Shown: positions 36,022 to 45,976, counted from the stretch's first letter. The stretch is DNA of 64,000 nt from JACCZX01 sp963729165 (GCA_963729165.1 CAVSMM010000013.1:1-64000), one strand, 5' to 3'. Translations and numbers: made by a program. The notes: generated by a model from the letters alone, not told the origin.

Positions 36022-37059
36022 TGCAGCGTTTCACCGGCGCGTAACGGAACGATTGTCTTATCGGCAAACGGAAACTCGTCGGGCAGCCTCCATTCGGATC
36101 GCTTCAGCGTAACTGTCTGCGTATTGCGTGGCAGTCCGTAAAAATCGGGGCCATTGAACGAAGCGAATGCTTCAAAGCGATCCAGTGCGCCAGCTTCGTC
36201 GAAGGCTTCGACATACATCTCAAGCGCCGACGCCGCCGTGTAGCAGCCCGCGCAACCGCACATCGACTCCTTATCACCCTTTGCGTGCGGCGCTGAGTCG
36301 GTGCCGAGAAAAAATCGCGAGTTCCCACCCGTTGCTGCTGTCAACAGCGCCTGCCGATGCGTCTCACGCTTCAGCACCGGCAGGCAGAAGTGATGTGGAC
36401 TCAATCCAGGTTGTCCATCGCGCCGAGAAAAAATCGAATTGCGGTTGAACAGCAGATGGTGTGCGGTAATCGTCGCACCGACAGGGCCGCGCTCTTCAAG
36501 AACGTAGCTGACCGCGTTCTTAGTTGTGATGTGCTCGAACACGATTTTCAGCTCAGGGAAATCGCGACGCATCGGAACCAGCACTTCGTCGATGAAGACT
36601 CGCTCGCGGTCGAACACGTCGATTTGCGGTCGAGTGACCTCGCCGTGAATCAGCAGCGGCATTCCAACGCGCTGCATCTCTTCCAGCGCAGGCGCGCAAC
36701 TATGCAAATCGGTGACGCCGGACTCGGAGTTCGTCGTGGCTCCCGCCGGGTAGAGCTTCACTCGCATGAACGATGCCGCTCGCGCGCGCGCGACGGATTT
36801 CGTCCGAAGAGGTAGTGTCGGTCAGGTACAGCGTCATCAACGGTTCGAACGTAGACCCGCGAGGTAAAGCGGCCTTGATGCGACGTTGATACCCGGAGGC
36901 ATGTTCCGTCGTCGTAATCGGCGGCTTCAGATTGGGCATCACGATCGCGCGCGCGAACTGCTGTGCCGAGTGCGGCAGCACCGAGGCCATCGCCGCCCCG
37001 TCGCGCAGATGAAGATGCCAGTCGTCGGGTCGAACGATGGTCAGCGAGTCAGCGATCAT
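36003..37059 (-). CDS. pyrC: Dihydroorotase, one frameshift
   Basis: Third step of pyrimidine synthesis, a zinc amidohydrolase. The first frame begins MIADSLTIVRPDDWHLHLRD, with the HxH metal ligands, followed by VMPNLKPPITTTEHASGYQR. Near 36770 the frame changes to one with VKLYPAGATTNSESGVTD (containing the lysine that is carboxylated in the family), PLLIHGEVTRPQID, KIVFEHITTKNAV, ITAHHLLFNRN and FFLGTDSAPHAKGDKES. All metal-binding motifs of the PyrC type I enzyme (about 345 residues) survive, so a sequencing indel is the simplest explanation. Its start is 49 bases from the divergent aceE start. Confidence 0.92.
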
Positions 37060-37108
37060 GGCGCGATTATCTCAGTCGGCAGCTTTCAGGCTGGCGGATA
37101 ATCGCCCC

Positions 37109-39745
37109 ATGAATTTCGACGACCTCTCGAAGCTGATTCCAAACGCTGCGTGGCGGTTGCGCGAAGACGACACCGATCCGCAGGAAACGCGTGAATGGCT
37201 GGAGGCGCTCGACGCCGTGATTGACGCGGTCGGGCCCGAGCGCGCCACGTTTGTGCTTAAACATCTGTTGCAGCATGCTCGAACTCGTCGCGTGCCGTTG
37301 CCGCAAGTGTTGAATACACCGTACCTGAATACGATTTCGCTCGCGGACCAGCCGCCCTTTCCGGGCAATCTCGAAATCGAGTCGCGCTTGAGCGCTCTGG
37401 TTCGATGGAACGCGTTGGCAATGGTGGTCCGCGCCAACGCGGTCAGCGCTGAGCTCGGTGGCCACATCGCGAGCTATTCCTCGGCGGCCGATCTGTTCGA
37501 GGTCGGTTTCAATCATTTTTTTCATGCAAGCTCGAACGAATCGCGCGGCGACCTCGTTTACTTTCAACCTCACTCATCGCCGGGTGTCTACGCGCGCGCA
37601 TTCCTCGAAGGACGGCTGAGCGCGGAGCAACTTGACCACTATCGTCGCGAAACGCAGGGCGTGGGGTTGAGTTCGTATCCGCATCCATGGCTGATGCCGA
37701 GCTTCTGGCAATTTCCGACGGGCTCGATGGGAATCGGCCCTTTGTTCGCGATCTATAACGCGCGGTTCCTGCGCTACCTGCAGAACCGGGGGTTGCTCGA
37801 TACACAGGGACGCAAGGTGTGGGCTTTCGTCGGCGACGGCGAGATGGACGAACCGGAGTCGCTTGCGGGGTTGTCAATCGCCGCGCGCGAAGGCCTCGAC
37901 AACCTGATCTTTGTTGTCAACTGCAACCTGCAGCGGCTCGACGGCCCAGTACGCGGCAATGGTTCGATCATTCAGGAGCTCGAGGGGCTGTTCGCCGGCG
38001 CGGGTTGGAATGTGGTCAAGCTGCTGTGGGGCTCGGACTGGGATCCGCTTTTTGCGCGCGACACACAGATGCTGTTGCTGCGTGCATTTCACGAAACGGT
38101 CGATGGCGAGTTTCAAACCCTGTCGGCGACCGACGGACGATTCAACCGCGAACACTTCTTCAACAAGTATCCTGAGCTCGCTCAACTGACGTCGCATCTA
38201 TCGGACGAGGATATCGATCGGCTGCGTCGCGGCGGCCACGATCCAGTCAAGATCCATGCGGCGTATCACGCGGCAGCGAATCATCAGGGCCAGCCGACAG
38301 TGATCCTGGCGAAGACGAAGAAGGGCTACGGCATGGGCACTGCCGGGCAAGGCCGCATGACCGGACATCAGCAGAAAAAGCTGGATACGCAAGCGCTGCT
38401 CGAGTTTCGTGATCGCTTTGCGCTACCACTGAGCGACGCGCAAGCCGAGCAAGTCGAATTCATCCGGCCTGCACCCGATACGCCCGAGATGAAGTATCTG
38501 CATGCGCGCCGCCACAAGCTCGGTGGATACCTGCCCGCACGCGATGCCTCGTGTCCGGCGCTTCCGACGCCCGACGCAATGGCCTTTGGCCGCTTCGCGC
38601 TCGAAGCAAACGGCAAAGAAATGTCCACGACGATGGCGTTCGTTCGAATGCTGTCGGCGCTGCTGAAGGATCGCGACATCGGTGCGCGCATCGTTCCAAT
38701 CATTGCCGACGAAGCGCGCACGTTCGGCATGGCGGATCTGTTTCGCACAGTGGGCATCTACTCGCCCGTCGGGCAACTGTACGAGCCCGAAGATCAGGCG
38801 CAGATCAGCTACTACAAGGAAACAAAGAACGGCCAGATTCTCGAAGAAGGCATCAACGAGGCGGGCGCGATTGCATCATGGGTCGCGGCGGGCACCAGCT
38901 ATTCCACCAACGGCTTCCCGATGCTGCCGTTCTATATTTTCTATTCGATGTTCGGATTTCAGCGCGTCGGCGACCTGCTGTGGGCCGCCGCCGATTCGCG
39001 CACACGCGGTTTTCTGCTGGGCGCAACCGCGGGCCGCACGACACTGTCCGGCGAGGGCCTGCAGCACCAAGATGGCACGAGCCACCTGATCGCGAGCACG
39101 ATTCCGAACTGCCGCGCCTACGACCCCTGCTACGCGTACGAGCTCGCGTTGATCCTCGACGATGGAATGCGGCGCATGCTGTCCGAACAGCAAGATGCTT
39201 TCTTCTACATCACCGCGATGAACGAGAACTACGCGCAGCCGTCGATCCCCCAGGACGTGCGTGAGGGCGTCTTACGCGGCATGTACCGCGTCAAGTCCGT
39301 ATCGGATGCAAAGGTCAGGCTTCTGGGGTCGGGGACAATTTTGCGCGAAGTGCTGGCGGCGGCGGCGCTGCTGGAGGAGGAGTTCGGGGTTGCGGCCGAC
39401 GTTTACTCGGTGACGAGCTTTACCGAGCTTCGGCGCGGAGCGAACGGGGACGGCGGACCGAGTCCAACCGCTGCGCCGCAGCCCACATGGGTCGAGCAGC
39501 AACTGCCCTTGAACGGAATGCCGGTGATCGCCGCCAGCGACTATGTCACCGCTGTTCCCGACCTGATCCGGCCCTGGGTACGAGATCGATACGTCACACT
39601 CGGCACCGACGGTTTTGGACGTTCCGACACGCGCGCTGCACTACGCGAGTTCTTCAAGGTCGATCGTCGGTCTATCGCGGCGGCGGCACTGGACGCACTG
39701 AGTTCGGGCGCACGGCCGGAACGCGCCGATATGAAGGGTCACTGA
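37109..39745 (+). CDS. aceE: Pyruvate dehydrogenase E1 component (homodimeric type)
   Basis: 878 residues from the ATG at 37109. Decarboxylates pyruvate and transfers acetyl groups to the lipoyl domain of E2. The ThDP signature is WAFVGDGEMDEPESLAGLS with NCNLQRLDGPVRGNG about 30 residues on, as in E. coli AceE. The N-terminus (NAAWRLREDDTDPQETREWL) and C-terminus (FGRSDTRAALREFFKVDRRS) also fit. The same frame extends to 37037, but 37109 gives the family start. No aceF or lpdA follows; the next gene is convergent and overlaps the last 7 bases. Confidence 0.95.
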   Translation: MNFDDLSKLIPNAAWRLREDDTDPQETREWLEALDAVIDAVGPERATFVLKHLLQHARTRRVPLPQVLNTPYLNTISLADQPPFPGNLEIESRLSALVRWNALAMVVRANAVSAELGGHIASYSSAADLFEVGFNHFFHASSNESRGDLVYFQPHSSPGVYARAFLEGRLSAEQLDHYRRETQGVGLSSYPHPWLMPSFWQFPTGSMGIGPLFAIYNARFLRYLQNRGLLDTQGRKVWAFVGDGEMDEPESLAGLSIAAREGLDNLIFVVNCNLQRLDGPVRGNGSIIQELEGLFAGAGWNVVKLLWGSDWDPLFARDTQMLLLRAFHETVDGEFQTLSATDGRFNREHFFNKYPELAQLTSHLSDEDIDRLRRGGHDPVKIHAAYHAAANHQGQPTVILAKTKKGYGMGTAGQGRMTGHQQKKLDTQALLEFRDRFALPLSDAQAEQVEFIRPAPDTPEMKYLHARRHKLGGYLPARDASCPALPTPDAMAFGRFALEANGKEMSTTMAFVRMLSALLKDRDIGARIVPIIADEARTFGMADLFRTVGIYSPVGQLYEPEDQAQISYYKETKNGQILEEGINEAGAIASWVAAGTSYSTNGFPMLPFYIFYSMFGFQRVGDLLWAAADSRTRGFLLGATAGRTTLSGEGLQHQDGTSHLIASTIPNCRAYDPCYAYELALILDDGMRRMLSEQQDAFFYITAMNENYAQPSIPQDVREGVLRGMYRVKSVSDAKVRLLGSGTILREVLAAAALLEEEFGVAADVYSVTSFTELRRGANGDGGPSPTAAPQPTWVEQQLPLNGMPVIAASDYVTAVPDLIRPWVRDRYVTLGTDGFGRSDTRAALREFFKVDRRSIAAAALDALSSGARPERADMKGH

Positions 39746-41022
39746 ATAAGGATGACCCGATAGTCGTTAACGTTCGTGCGCGTCGGGCCGGTGACAATAA
39801 GGCTCTCTGCGGCGCGAAAGAATCCGTAGGAGTCGCGTTGATCCAGTGCACTGCGTGCCGCCACGCCGTGCGCCGCGGCTTGCTTTATCAGTCCAGGTGC
39901 GAGCCACGCGCCCGCGTTGTCCTCGCTACCGTCGATGCCGTCGGTGTCGCACGCAAGCGCATAAACACCGGGCGTGTCGTTCAACTCGACCGCCAGTGAC
40001 AGCAAGAACTCGGTGCATCGCCCTCCCCGACCCGAGGCGCCAGCAGGCAATGTCACCGTACATTCGCCACCTGAGATCAGGGCCACAGGGCGCTTGAACG
40101 GACCGTCGTGGTCGAGCGTCTCACGGACCAGCGCGGCGTACACCTTCGCGACCTCGCGTGCTTCACCGGTGACCGTGTCGCCAAGCACGACGGCTTGAAT
40201 ACCTTGCGAACGAAAAACCTCGGCCGCTGCAACGAGTGACTGATGCGCCGTTGCGATCACTTGGTTTTCGACCTGGCCAAACAGCCGGTCCCCGGGCTTC
40301 GGCGTTTCGCCGACCTCGCCCTTGTCGCCGCGCCGCAGCCAAGCCGATACATCGTCGGGAGCCGTGACGTTCCAACGTGACAGCACGGCAATCGCATCGG
40401 CGTAGGTCGAGGGATCTGCCGCAGACGGCCCGGAAGCGATATCGGTCGGTGCGTCACCCGTCACATCAGAAATCATCAGCGCCAACACGCGCGCACCGCG
40501 CTTCGTCGCAGCTGCAGCGAGTCGCCCACCCGCGATCTGCGACAGATGTTTGCGCACGACGTTCATCTCGCCGATCGGCGCACCGCTGGCGAGCAGCATC
40601 CGAGTAACGGACTTCAAACTCGCCATTGACACTTCGGGCACCGGAAGACTCAGCAAACTCGAGCCTCCGCCTGACATCAATGCCAATAGCAGATCACCGT
40701 GCTGCAGACTCGAGACGAGCTCCATGATGTCGCGCGTCGCATCCTCGCCCGCGTCATCGGGTACCGGATGCCCCGCCTCCACGACCCGAATGTGCTCAGT
40801 CGGTGCGCTATGCCCATAGCGCGTGATGACGACACCGTCCAGCTTCACTTGAGGCCAGGCACGCTCGACTGCGAGCGCCATGCTGGCGGCTGCCTTGCCC
40901 GCCCCGACGACAACCACACGGCCGGACGGCCGCTGCGGCAAATAAGCCGGTACGACACGCAACGGATCCGCGGCAGCCACCGCAGCGTCGAAGCTCGCCC
41001 GCATCAGGTCAACCGGCTTCAT
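39739..41022 (-). CDS. Glycerate 2-kinase (DUF4147/MOFRL family)
   Basis: 427 residues. Phosphorylates D-glycerate to 2-phosphoglycerate. The N-terminal DUF4147 domain has VVVVGAGKAAASMALAVERA, EAGHPVPDDAGEDATR and LLALMSGGGSSLLSLPVPEV, and the MOFRL C-terminal domain has ALISGGECTVTLPAGASGRG, TEFLLSLAVELN, ALACDTDGIDGSEDNAGAWL and FFRAAESLIVTGPTRTNVND. Glycerate kinases of this family are called GckA or TtuD; I cannot tell which pathway (glyoxylate, tartrate or serine cycle) it serves. Convergent with aceE. Confidence 0.92.
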   Translation of the reverse strand: MKPVDLMRASFDAAVAAADPLRVVPAYLPQRPSGRVVVVGAGKAAASMALAVERAWPQVKLDGVVITRYGHSAPTEHIRVVEAGHPVPDDAGEDATRDIMELVSSLQHGDLLLALMSGGGSSLLSLPVPEVSMASLKSVTRMLLASGAPIGEMNVVRKHLSQIAGGRLAAAATKRGARVLALMISDVTGDAPTDIASGPSAADPSTYADAIAVLSRWNVTAPDDVSAWLRRGDKGEVGETPKPGDRLFGQVENQVIATAHQSLVAAAEVFRSQGIQAVVLGDTVTGEAREVAKVYAALVRETLDHDGPFKRPVALISGGECTVTLPAGASGRGGRCTEFLLSLAVELNDTPGVYALACDTDGIDGSEDNAGAWLAPGLIKQAAAHGVAARSALDQRDSYGFFRAAESLIVTGPTRTNVNDYRVILIQ

Positions 41023-41081
41023 CGCAGCGCATCAACCGAGCGTTGAGCGGCGCCGATATCGGCGTCCGCTCGAACACGAGA

Positions 41082-41112
41082 AGCGAAGCCGGCGCAAACG
41101 TCCGGCTTCGCT
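41082..41112 (-). terminator. Perfect hairpin after the spermidine-synthase-like gene
   Basis: AGCGAAGCCGG (41082-41092) and CCGGCTTCGCT (41102-41112) pair over 11 bases with a 9-base loop, reaching the stop codon of the leftward gene. There is no T-run, so it may be a weak or Rho-assisted terminator, or a 3' end stabiliser. Confidence 0.5.
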
Positions 41113-43181
41113 CACTTCAACACTCGAAACATGTTGTGGTGCGCATCGGTGAAAGTCGGTAGACCCGCGCGATCTTCGATGGAAGTCGCTACATAGCGCA
41201 AACTGCCCGTGCGCAACAGTGCCTTGTCGCGCGAGACGAGAACTTGATCGGTCGGCGACAGCCAATATTCGGGGCCGGTCTTGAAGCCGGGGACGTCGGA
41301 CACCAGCACGGCTTCCATTTCGAACTCGTTCGCCAGTCGCTTGACCACCGGCATCAGGTCGATGTAGCGATTGGTCGCCTGAAAAACGATGACTCCATTG
41401 GGCGCCAGATGGCGCACGTAGAGCGCCATCGCCTCGCGCGTGACCAGATGCATCGGTATGGAATCACCGGCGAAGGCATCGATGCCCAGGATGTCGTAAG
41501 CCTGCGGCGCCGCACGCTCGAGGCTCAGGCGACCGTCTCCCAGAACGACTTGAATTTTCGCCGCGCTGTCGCGCAGAAACGTGAACTCATCGTTGGCCAT
41601 GTCGACCACGCGCGGGCTGATCTCGTAAAAAGTGAACTCATCACCGCTCCGTCCGTACGACGCAAGCACGCCGGCGCCCAGTCCGATGATTCCGACTCGG
41701 CGCGGCTGCGGCCGCACTTCATTCAGCACCTCTAACAAACGTCCGTAACCGGACGAAGGCCCGAAGTAATCGCTGGGTCGATTACGAAACTCGTCGCCCA
41801 GCAGCTGGCCCCCATGGACGATACCGCCGTGAAACATCGAGCGATACGGCACCGGATCAGCGCGATCGCGCGTGCGGACGACACCATAAAAGTCGCGCTC
41901 CATCGTGCGTACGTCGCGCGAATACTCCTGTGCGCCGCGTACCGCATAGAAAGCGGTCACCGTAAACACCGTGAGTCCAAGCAAGCGCCACGCTCCGCGC
42001 AAACGCAGCGATAGCGTCAGCGCCAGCAGTATCAGCGCGATGTTGACCTCGAAGTAGCCGGGCAACACGAGCGGCGCAACAATCGCGATCAGCACGGCAC
42101 CCAGCGCGCCACCGAGTGAAAGCATCAAATAAAAGCGCGTCAGCCAGCGTGGATCAGGCTTCATCAGCGCCAATTCACCGTGGCAGAACATGCACGCGAC
42201 GAACAATCCGCCAAAAAAAACCGAAGCGGCAGACACCAAATTGAGGGACGGAATCAGCCACGCCATCGCAGGCGCCAGCACCGACAACGCAGCGATGAAC
42301 AGCGCTCGTTGATACCAGCGCGGATGATCGAACGTCAGAATAAAACTCGCCAAGTAGATCGACAGCGGGAGCACCCAAAGGAACGGCACGCTGGCAATGT
42401 TTTGCGTAACGTGATTCGTGACCGCCAGCAGCATGATCGAAGCCATCGCCGCCAGCGCGAGCCATGTGAGCTGTGTCAGAGCAGTCGGCGCTGTAGTCGC
42501 GGCACTGGCGGCAGTAGCGGCGCTAGCGGCTGACGCTGGACCGTTGCCGGGCTCACGCGCATCTCTAAGCGAAACCCACGCTGTGCCCGCGCATAGCAGT
42601 GCGAACGCCGCATAGGCAAGCGACCATGCCCACCCCAACTCCATCAGACCGAACCACGGCTCCAGAAGTACCGGGAACCCAAGCAATGCCAACAACGACG
42701 CGAAGTTGGACAGCGCGAACAATCGGTACGGAACCGCAGCTCTGAATCGACGCCAATACCAAGACTGCAACAACGGCGTCGTCGTCGACAGCAAAAAGTA
42801 CGGCAGTCCGATCGTGACCAGCAGCAACAGCAAGATGCGAAGTATCGGCTCCTCATCGCCGCGCGGCTTCCAATCGGCCGATGCAAGGATCGGAAGTGTC
42901 GCGAGCGATAACGCGAGCAACCCGATGTGCAGCAGCATTTGCCTGCGTACGCCCAAGCGCGTAGTCAGATCGGCGTAGGCATAGCCGGCGAGCAGAGTCG
43001 ACTGGAAGAAGACCAGCGCCGTTGTCCACACGGCCGACGAACCGCCGAACCACGGCAGGATCTGCTTGGCAATGATCGGTTGCACTAAAAACAGCAGAAA
43101 CGCGGACAGGAAGATCGTGCTTGCATACGGCAGGATCAAAAAGCGAGGACGGACGACAGGCGAGGAGGCCGCGACGGACAT
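41112..43181 (-). CDS. Polytopic membrane protein fused to spermidine-synthase-like domain
   Basis: 689 residues. The N-terminal about 420 residues contain some ten membrane helices (first one ASTIFLSAFLLFLVQPIIAK), with an Ala/Thr-rich low-complexity loop (ASAATAASAATTAPTALT, about residues 217-234). The soluble C-terminal part (about 470-689) has the methyltransferase/aminopropyltransferase fold: RRVGIIGLGAGVLASYG, then FYEISPRVVDMA, VLGDGRLSLERA and YDILGIDAFAGDSIPMHLVT. Such fused MFS-spermidine-synthase proteins are common but mostly uncharacterised; the D of the spermidine-synthase catalytic GGGD motif is not evident, so aminopropyl transfer is not assured. Confidence 0.85.
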   Translation of the reverse strand: MSVAASSPVVRPRFLILPYASTIFLSAFLLFLVQPIIAKQILPWFGGSSAVWTTALVFFQSTLLAGYAYADLTTRLGVRRQMLLHIGLLALSLATLPILASADWKPRGDEEPILRILLLLLVTIGLPYFLLSTTTPLLQSWYWRRFRAAVPYRLFALSNFASLLALLGFPVLLEPWFGLMELGWAWSLAYAAFALLCAGTAWVSLRDAREPGNGPASAASAATAASAATTAPTALTQLTWLALAAMASIMLLAVTNHVTQNIASVPFLWVLPLSIYLASFILTFDHPRWYQRALFIAALSVLAPAMAWLIPSLNLVSAASVFFGGLFVACMFCHGELALMKPDPRWLTRFYLMLSLGGALGAVLIAIVAPLVLPGYFEVNIALILLALTLSLRLRGAWRLLGLTVFTVTAFYAVRGAQEYSRDVRTMERDFYGVVRTRDRADPVPYRSMFHGGIVHGGQLLGDEFRNRPSDYFGPSSGYGRLLEVLNEVRPQPRRVGIIGLGAGVLASYGRSGDEFTFYEISPRVVDMANDEFTFLRDSAAKIQVVLGDGRLSLERAAPQAYDILGIDAFAGDSIPMHLVTREAMALYVRHLAPNGVIVFQATNRYIDLMPVVKRLANEFEMEAVLVSDVPGFKTGPEYWLSPTDQVLVSRDKALLRTGSLRYVATSIEDRAGLPTFTDAHHNMFRVLK

Positions 43182-43354
43182 TTCAATGCTGCCGGAATTT
43201 CTGGAGACCGATTATCTTCGATCCGTCCGCGTCGAATATTCAGCGGTCCCGGTGTCGTTTACCCGCGCGAATTTGCGCGGTCGAGTATCTAACGTTCACT
43301 CACGCCGCGACAACGTGTTGCTGCGACAAACAGAAAGTCAAAGAGGAGTGAGCC

Positions 43355-43510
43355 ATGAACCGCAATTCAATCAGTGGAGTGTCCCGTGCATTGATCGCTG
43401 CCGTAATGCTTGCCACCGCCGTCTTATCCGGCTGTGCGACTGTTGGCGACGAATCGTTTCTGCATGCAGGCAACGACGTTCACGAGCAGGATCGCATGAC
43501 AGGTGCGTAA
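43355..43510 (+). CDS. Small lipoprotein
   Basis: 51 residues. GAGGAG lies 7 bases before the ATG. A signal peptide ends in the lipobox LSGC (TAVLSGCATVGDESFLHAGN), so the mature lipoprotein starts at Cys28 and has only 24 residues (ending EQDRMTGA). Residue 2 after the cysteine is Ala, so outer-membrane sorting is expected. Function unknown. It is divergent from the spermidine-synthase-like gene and convergent with cardiolipin synthase. Confidence 0.75.
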   Translation: MNRNSISGVSRALIAAVMLATAVLSGCATVGDESFLHAGNDVHEQDRMTGA

Positions 43511-43562
43511 GCAATGTAGCTAGCGGTACAGGCGGGGCTGCTACGCGGCCTCGCTTCGCCCG

Positions 43563-44927
43563 CTACAAAAGCGGGCTCACGAGTCGCGCCAAGTTCTGAG
43601 TCAACTCACGGATAAACGGCCGCTTGCGCCACTGCTCAAGCGTGATCTGGTGCGAGCCACGCATGTAAGCCTCTTCGATGGCGACGAGTTGCGAGGCGAT
43701 ATCCTGATCGAAGAAAAGCGCCACGACCTCTTCGTTGAGCTCAAACGAGCGCATATCCAGGTTGCACGAGCCGATCCAAGCCATTTGTCCATCAATCGAC
43801 ACCGCCTTTGTATGCAAGAACGCCTCGGTGTAAGCATGAATTCTTACTCCGGCGAGCAGCAGTGACTCATAGTAGGAACGCTGCGCGTTTCCGACGAAAA
43901 ACTGATCGATGTGGTCGTCGACGATCAAATGCACCTCGGCACCGCGGTGCACCGCGGTTTCAAGCGCATCCTGCAAGGACTGGCTCGGAATGAAATAGGG
44001 CGTCGTCACGACCACTCGTTGCGTGGCCGAATAGATCAAGTTGACCACCATGCGCAGCGCACGCTGCGTCGACGATGAAGGGCCATTGGGCAGCACCTGC
44101 GCAGGCGTCGCTCCCGCCCTTGTCGGCAGCGGAAATGCCGCCTCGCCGATGAACTCGCCGCTTTCCACGAACCAGTCGGAGCCAAATACGGCTTGCAATT
44201 GCAGCGCAGACGGTCCTTTGATTCGCACCATCAACTCGCTGTAGGTCAGCCCGGGTTTGAAATCGGCGCTGACCATATTCTGCGAGCCGGTATACCCGAT
44301 CTCACCATCGACAACGACGATCTTGCGATGGTTGCGCAAATCGAAACGCGCAGTCTTGCGCCCGACTCTCACCGGCAGCGCCACGCGCGCTGCCACACCA
44401 AGCGCCCGTAGCTTGGGAAGAAGCGTGCGACGCGAGGGACGCGAGCCGAACGCATCAATCAGTACCCGGCAAATCACGCCGCGTGCTACCGCACGGCCAA
44501 GCGCGGCGATGACGATGCCGCTGCGCTCGTCGTCGCCAAAGATGTAGAAGCACAGGTGCACGTGGTGACGTGCGGCATCGATATCGGCCGCAATGCGGTC
44601 GATCGTGCCGTTGTAGTCGGTGAGCAGCTCGACCGAATTGCCACCGAGGTTGTCGAGCATGCCCAGGTCGGTCGCGAGGCGTACGCTCGGCTCGTATTGC
44701 GGATGGACGGTTGGAGCTGCTAACTGAGGCAGCACTCCCATACGCCGCCGCACCGGCTCGATCAGATCAATGTACTGCCAGCGCCGCTGAATACGCCAGC
44801 GCGGCAACCGCGGGCGCCCAATCAGCACATACAGCAGCAGTCCGACCCATGGCAGAAAGAAGATGAAGAGCAGCCAACCTTTGGCTGCTTCGGGCGAGCG
44901 ACGCGTCGGTACGATCGGCAGCATCAC
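43563..44927 (-). CDS. cls: Cardiolipin synthase
   Basis: Phospholipase-D-type membrane enzyme that joins two phosphatidylglycerols. 454 residues as opened from the GTG at 44927. Both HKD active sites are present: NHRKIVVVDGEIGYTGSQNM (His about 200) and LHTKAVSIDGQMAWIGSCNL (His about 372). One membrane helix (WLLFIFFLPWVGLLLYVLIG) is included. The same frame reads further upstream (to about 44996) through FWATLLIVSDWAIRLVML, which looks like the first helix of the family, so the true start is probably there, at a non-standard codon or hidden by an indel, overlapping the upstream transporter gene. Confidence 0.9.
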   Translation of the reverse strand: MMLPIVPTRRSPEAAKGWLLFIFFLPWVGLLLYVLIGRPRLPRWRIQRRWQYIDLIEPVRRRMGVLPQLAAPTVHPQYEPSVRLATDLGMLDNLGGNSVELLTDYNGTIDRIAADIDAARHHVHLCFYIFGDDERSGIVIAALGRAVARGVICRVLIDAFGSRPSRRTLLPKLRALGVAARVALPVRVGRKTARFDLRNHRKIVVVDGEIGYTGSQNMVSADFKPGLTYSELMVRIKGPSALQLQAVFGSDWFVESGEFIGEAAFPLPTRAGATPAQVLPNGPSSSTQRALRMVVNLIYSATQRVVVTTPYFIPSQSLQDALETAVHRGAEVHLIVDDHIDQFFVGNAQRSYYESLLLAGVRIHAYTEAFLHTKAVSIDGQMAWIGSCNLDMRSFELNEEVVALFFDQDIASQLVAIEEAYMRGSHQITLEQWRKRPFIRELTQNLARLVSPLL

Positions 44928-44992
44928 CAGCCGGATCGCCCAGTCGCTGACGATCAGCAGCGTGGCCCAGAAGCCGGTGGTCTCGATGTCGG

Positions 44993-45976
44993 TCAGCGGC
45001 TCAGCTCGTCACCAAGGCGGTCTGTCGGCCAGCGCAACTGATCGCGCAGCGCGAAGGTCATTGGCAGATCCATGCGCAGATTGTTCGGCGGGATCGGCTG
45101 CTGAAACCATTTGTCGTAAAACCGGCCGACGACGCCGTCCAGCATCAACGCCGCCAAATGACGATCGACCGTCTTCTTGTATTCGGTGTCGCCTTTGCGC
45201 AGAACGATGGCAATCGGTTCCAGTACAAGGAATGAGCCGACGATCGCCAGCTTCGTTGGATCCTTGGCCTTTGCTCGCTGCGCGGCTAGCAACACATCGA
45301 TCGTCGCGAACGCCTCGACTTCGTTGCGCTCGACCGCTTCACGCGCTTCGTCGTAGCTCTTGTATTCGACCAGCACCGCGCCCGGCAGCACTCCGCCCTC
45401 GATCCTTTGCTTCAGCAGCGGAACTGAATTCGTACCCGGCACAACCGAAATACGGCGCCCCACCAGGTCCTGGATGGCACGAATCTTCGAATCGGATCGC
45501 ACCAGAAAACGCGGACCCGAAAATTGATAGGGCATCGAATAATCGACCGTCTTGCGGCGCTGCGGATCGTTGATCGTCGTGCCGCATTCCATGTCGGCTT
45601 GGCCACTGTTGACGACGTCGAATCGCGTACGCGCGCTGACCTCGACGAACACCACCCGCAACGATCGTTTCAGCTCGCGCTCCATCAACCGCACGATCTC
45701 GCGGCAGATATCGATGCCGTAACCCACGGGCTGCTTGTTCTCGTCGAGGTAGGCAAACGGGATCGCATCGGGGCGATATGCGATCGTCACAACTCCGCTG
45801 TCGCGAATTTTCGCGAGCGTGGGCGGCAACTTTGATGCAGCAGGCTCGGCTGTCTGTGCAAGCGCCGAAGCGTGCGGAAAAAGAACGAATGCAGCGAGTA
45901 CCAGGATCACGAGGCGAGCACGACCGGCCGATCGTCGAACAGAGCCTAGAGACGAACTGAAAGACGGAAAGTTCAT
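44993..45976 (-). CDS. Amino-acid ABC transporter substrate-binding protein (second copy)
   Basis: About 327 residues from the ATG at 45976 (the frame is open to 46039). Signal peptide with the hydrophobic core LVILVLAAFVLFPHASALAQ. The mature SBP family 3 fold shows GVVTIAYRPDAIPFAYLDEN, KQPVGYGIDICREIVRLMER, GQADMECGTTINDPQRRKTV and DLVGRRISVVPGTNSVPLLK, like glutamate/aspartate-binding proteins. It lies distal to gltL on the same strand, so the importer has two candidate binding proteins with different sequences. It could widen the substrate range of the same permease. Confidence 0.88.
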   Translation of the reverse strand: MNFPSFSSSLGSVRRSAGRARLVILVLAAFVLFPHASALAQTAEPAASKLPPTLAKIRDSGVVTIAYRPDAIPFAYLDENKQPVGYGIDICREIVRLMERELKRSLRVVFVEVSARTRFDVVNSGQADMECGTTINDPQRRKTVDYSMPYQFSGPRFLVRSDSKIRAIQDLVGRRISVVPGTNSVPLLKQRIEGGVLPGAVLVEYKSYDEAREAVERNEVEAFATIDVLLAAQRAKAKDPTKLAIVGSFLVLEPIAIVLRKGDTEYKKTVDRHLAALMLDGVVGRFYDKWFQQPIPPNNLRMDLPMTFALRDQLRWPTDRLGDELSR

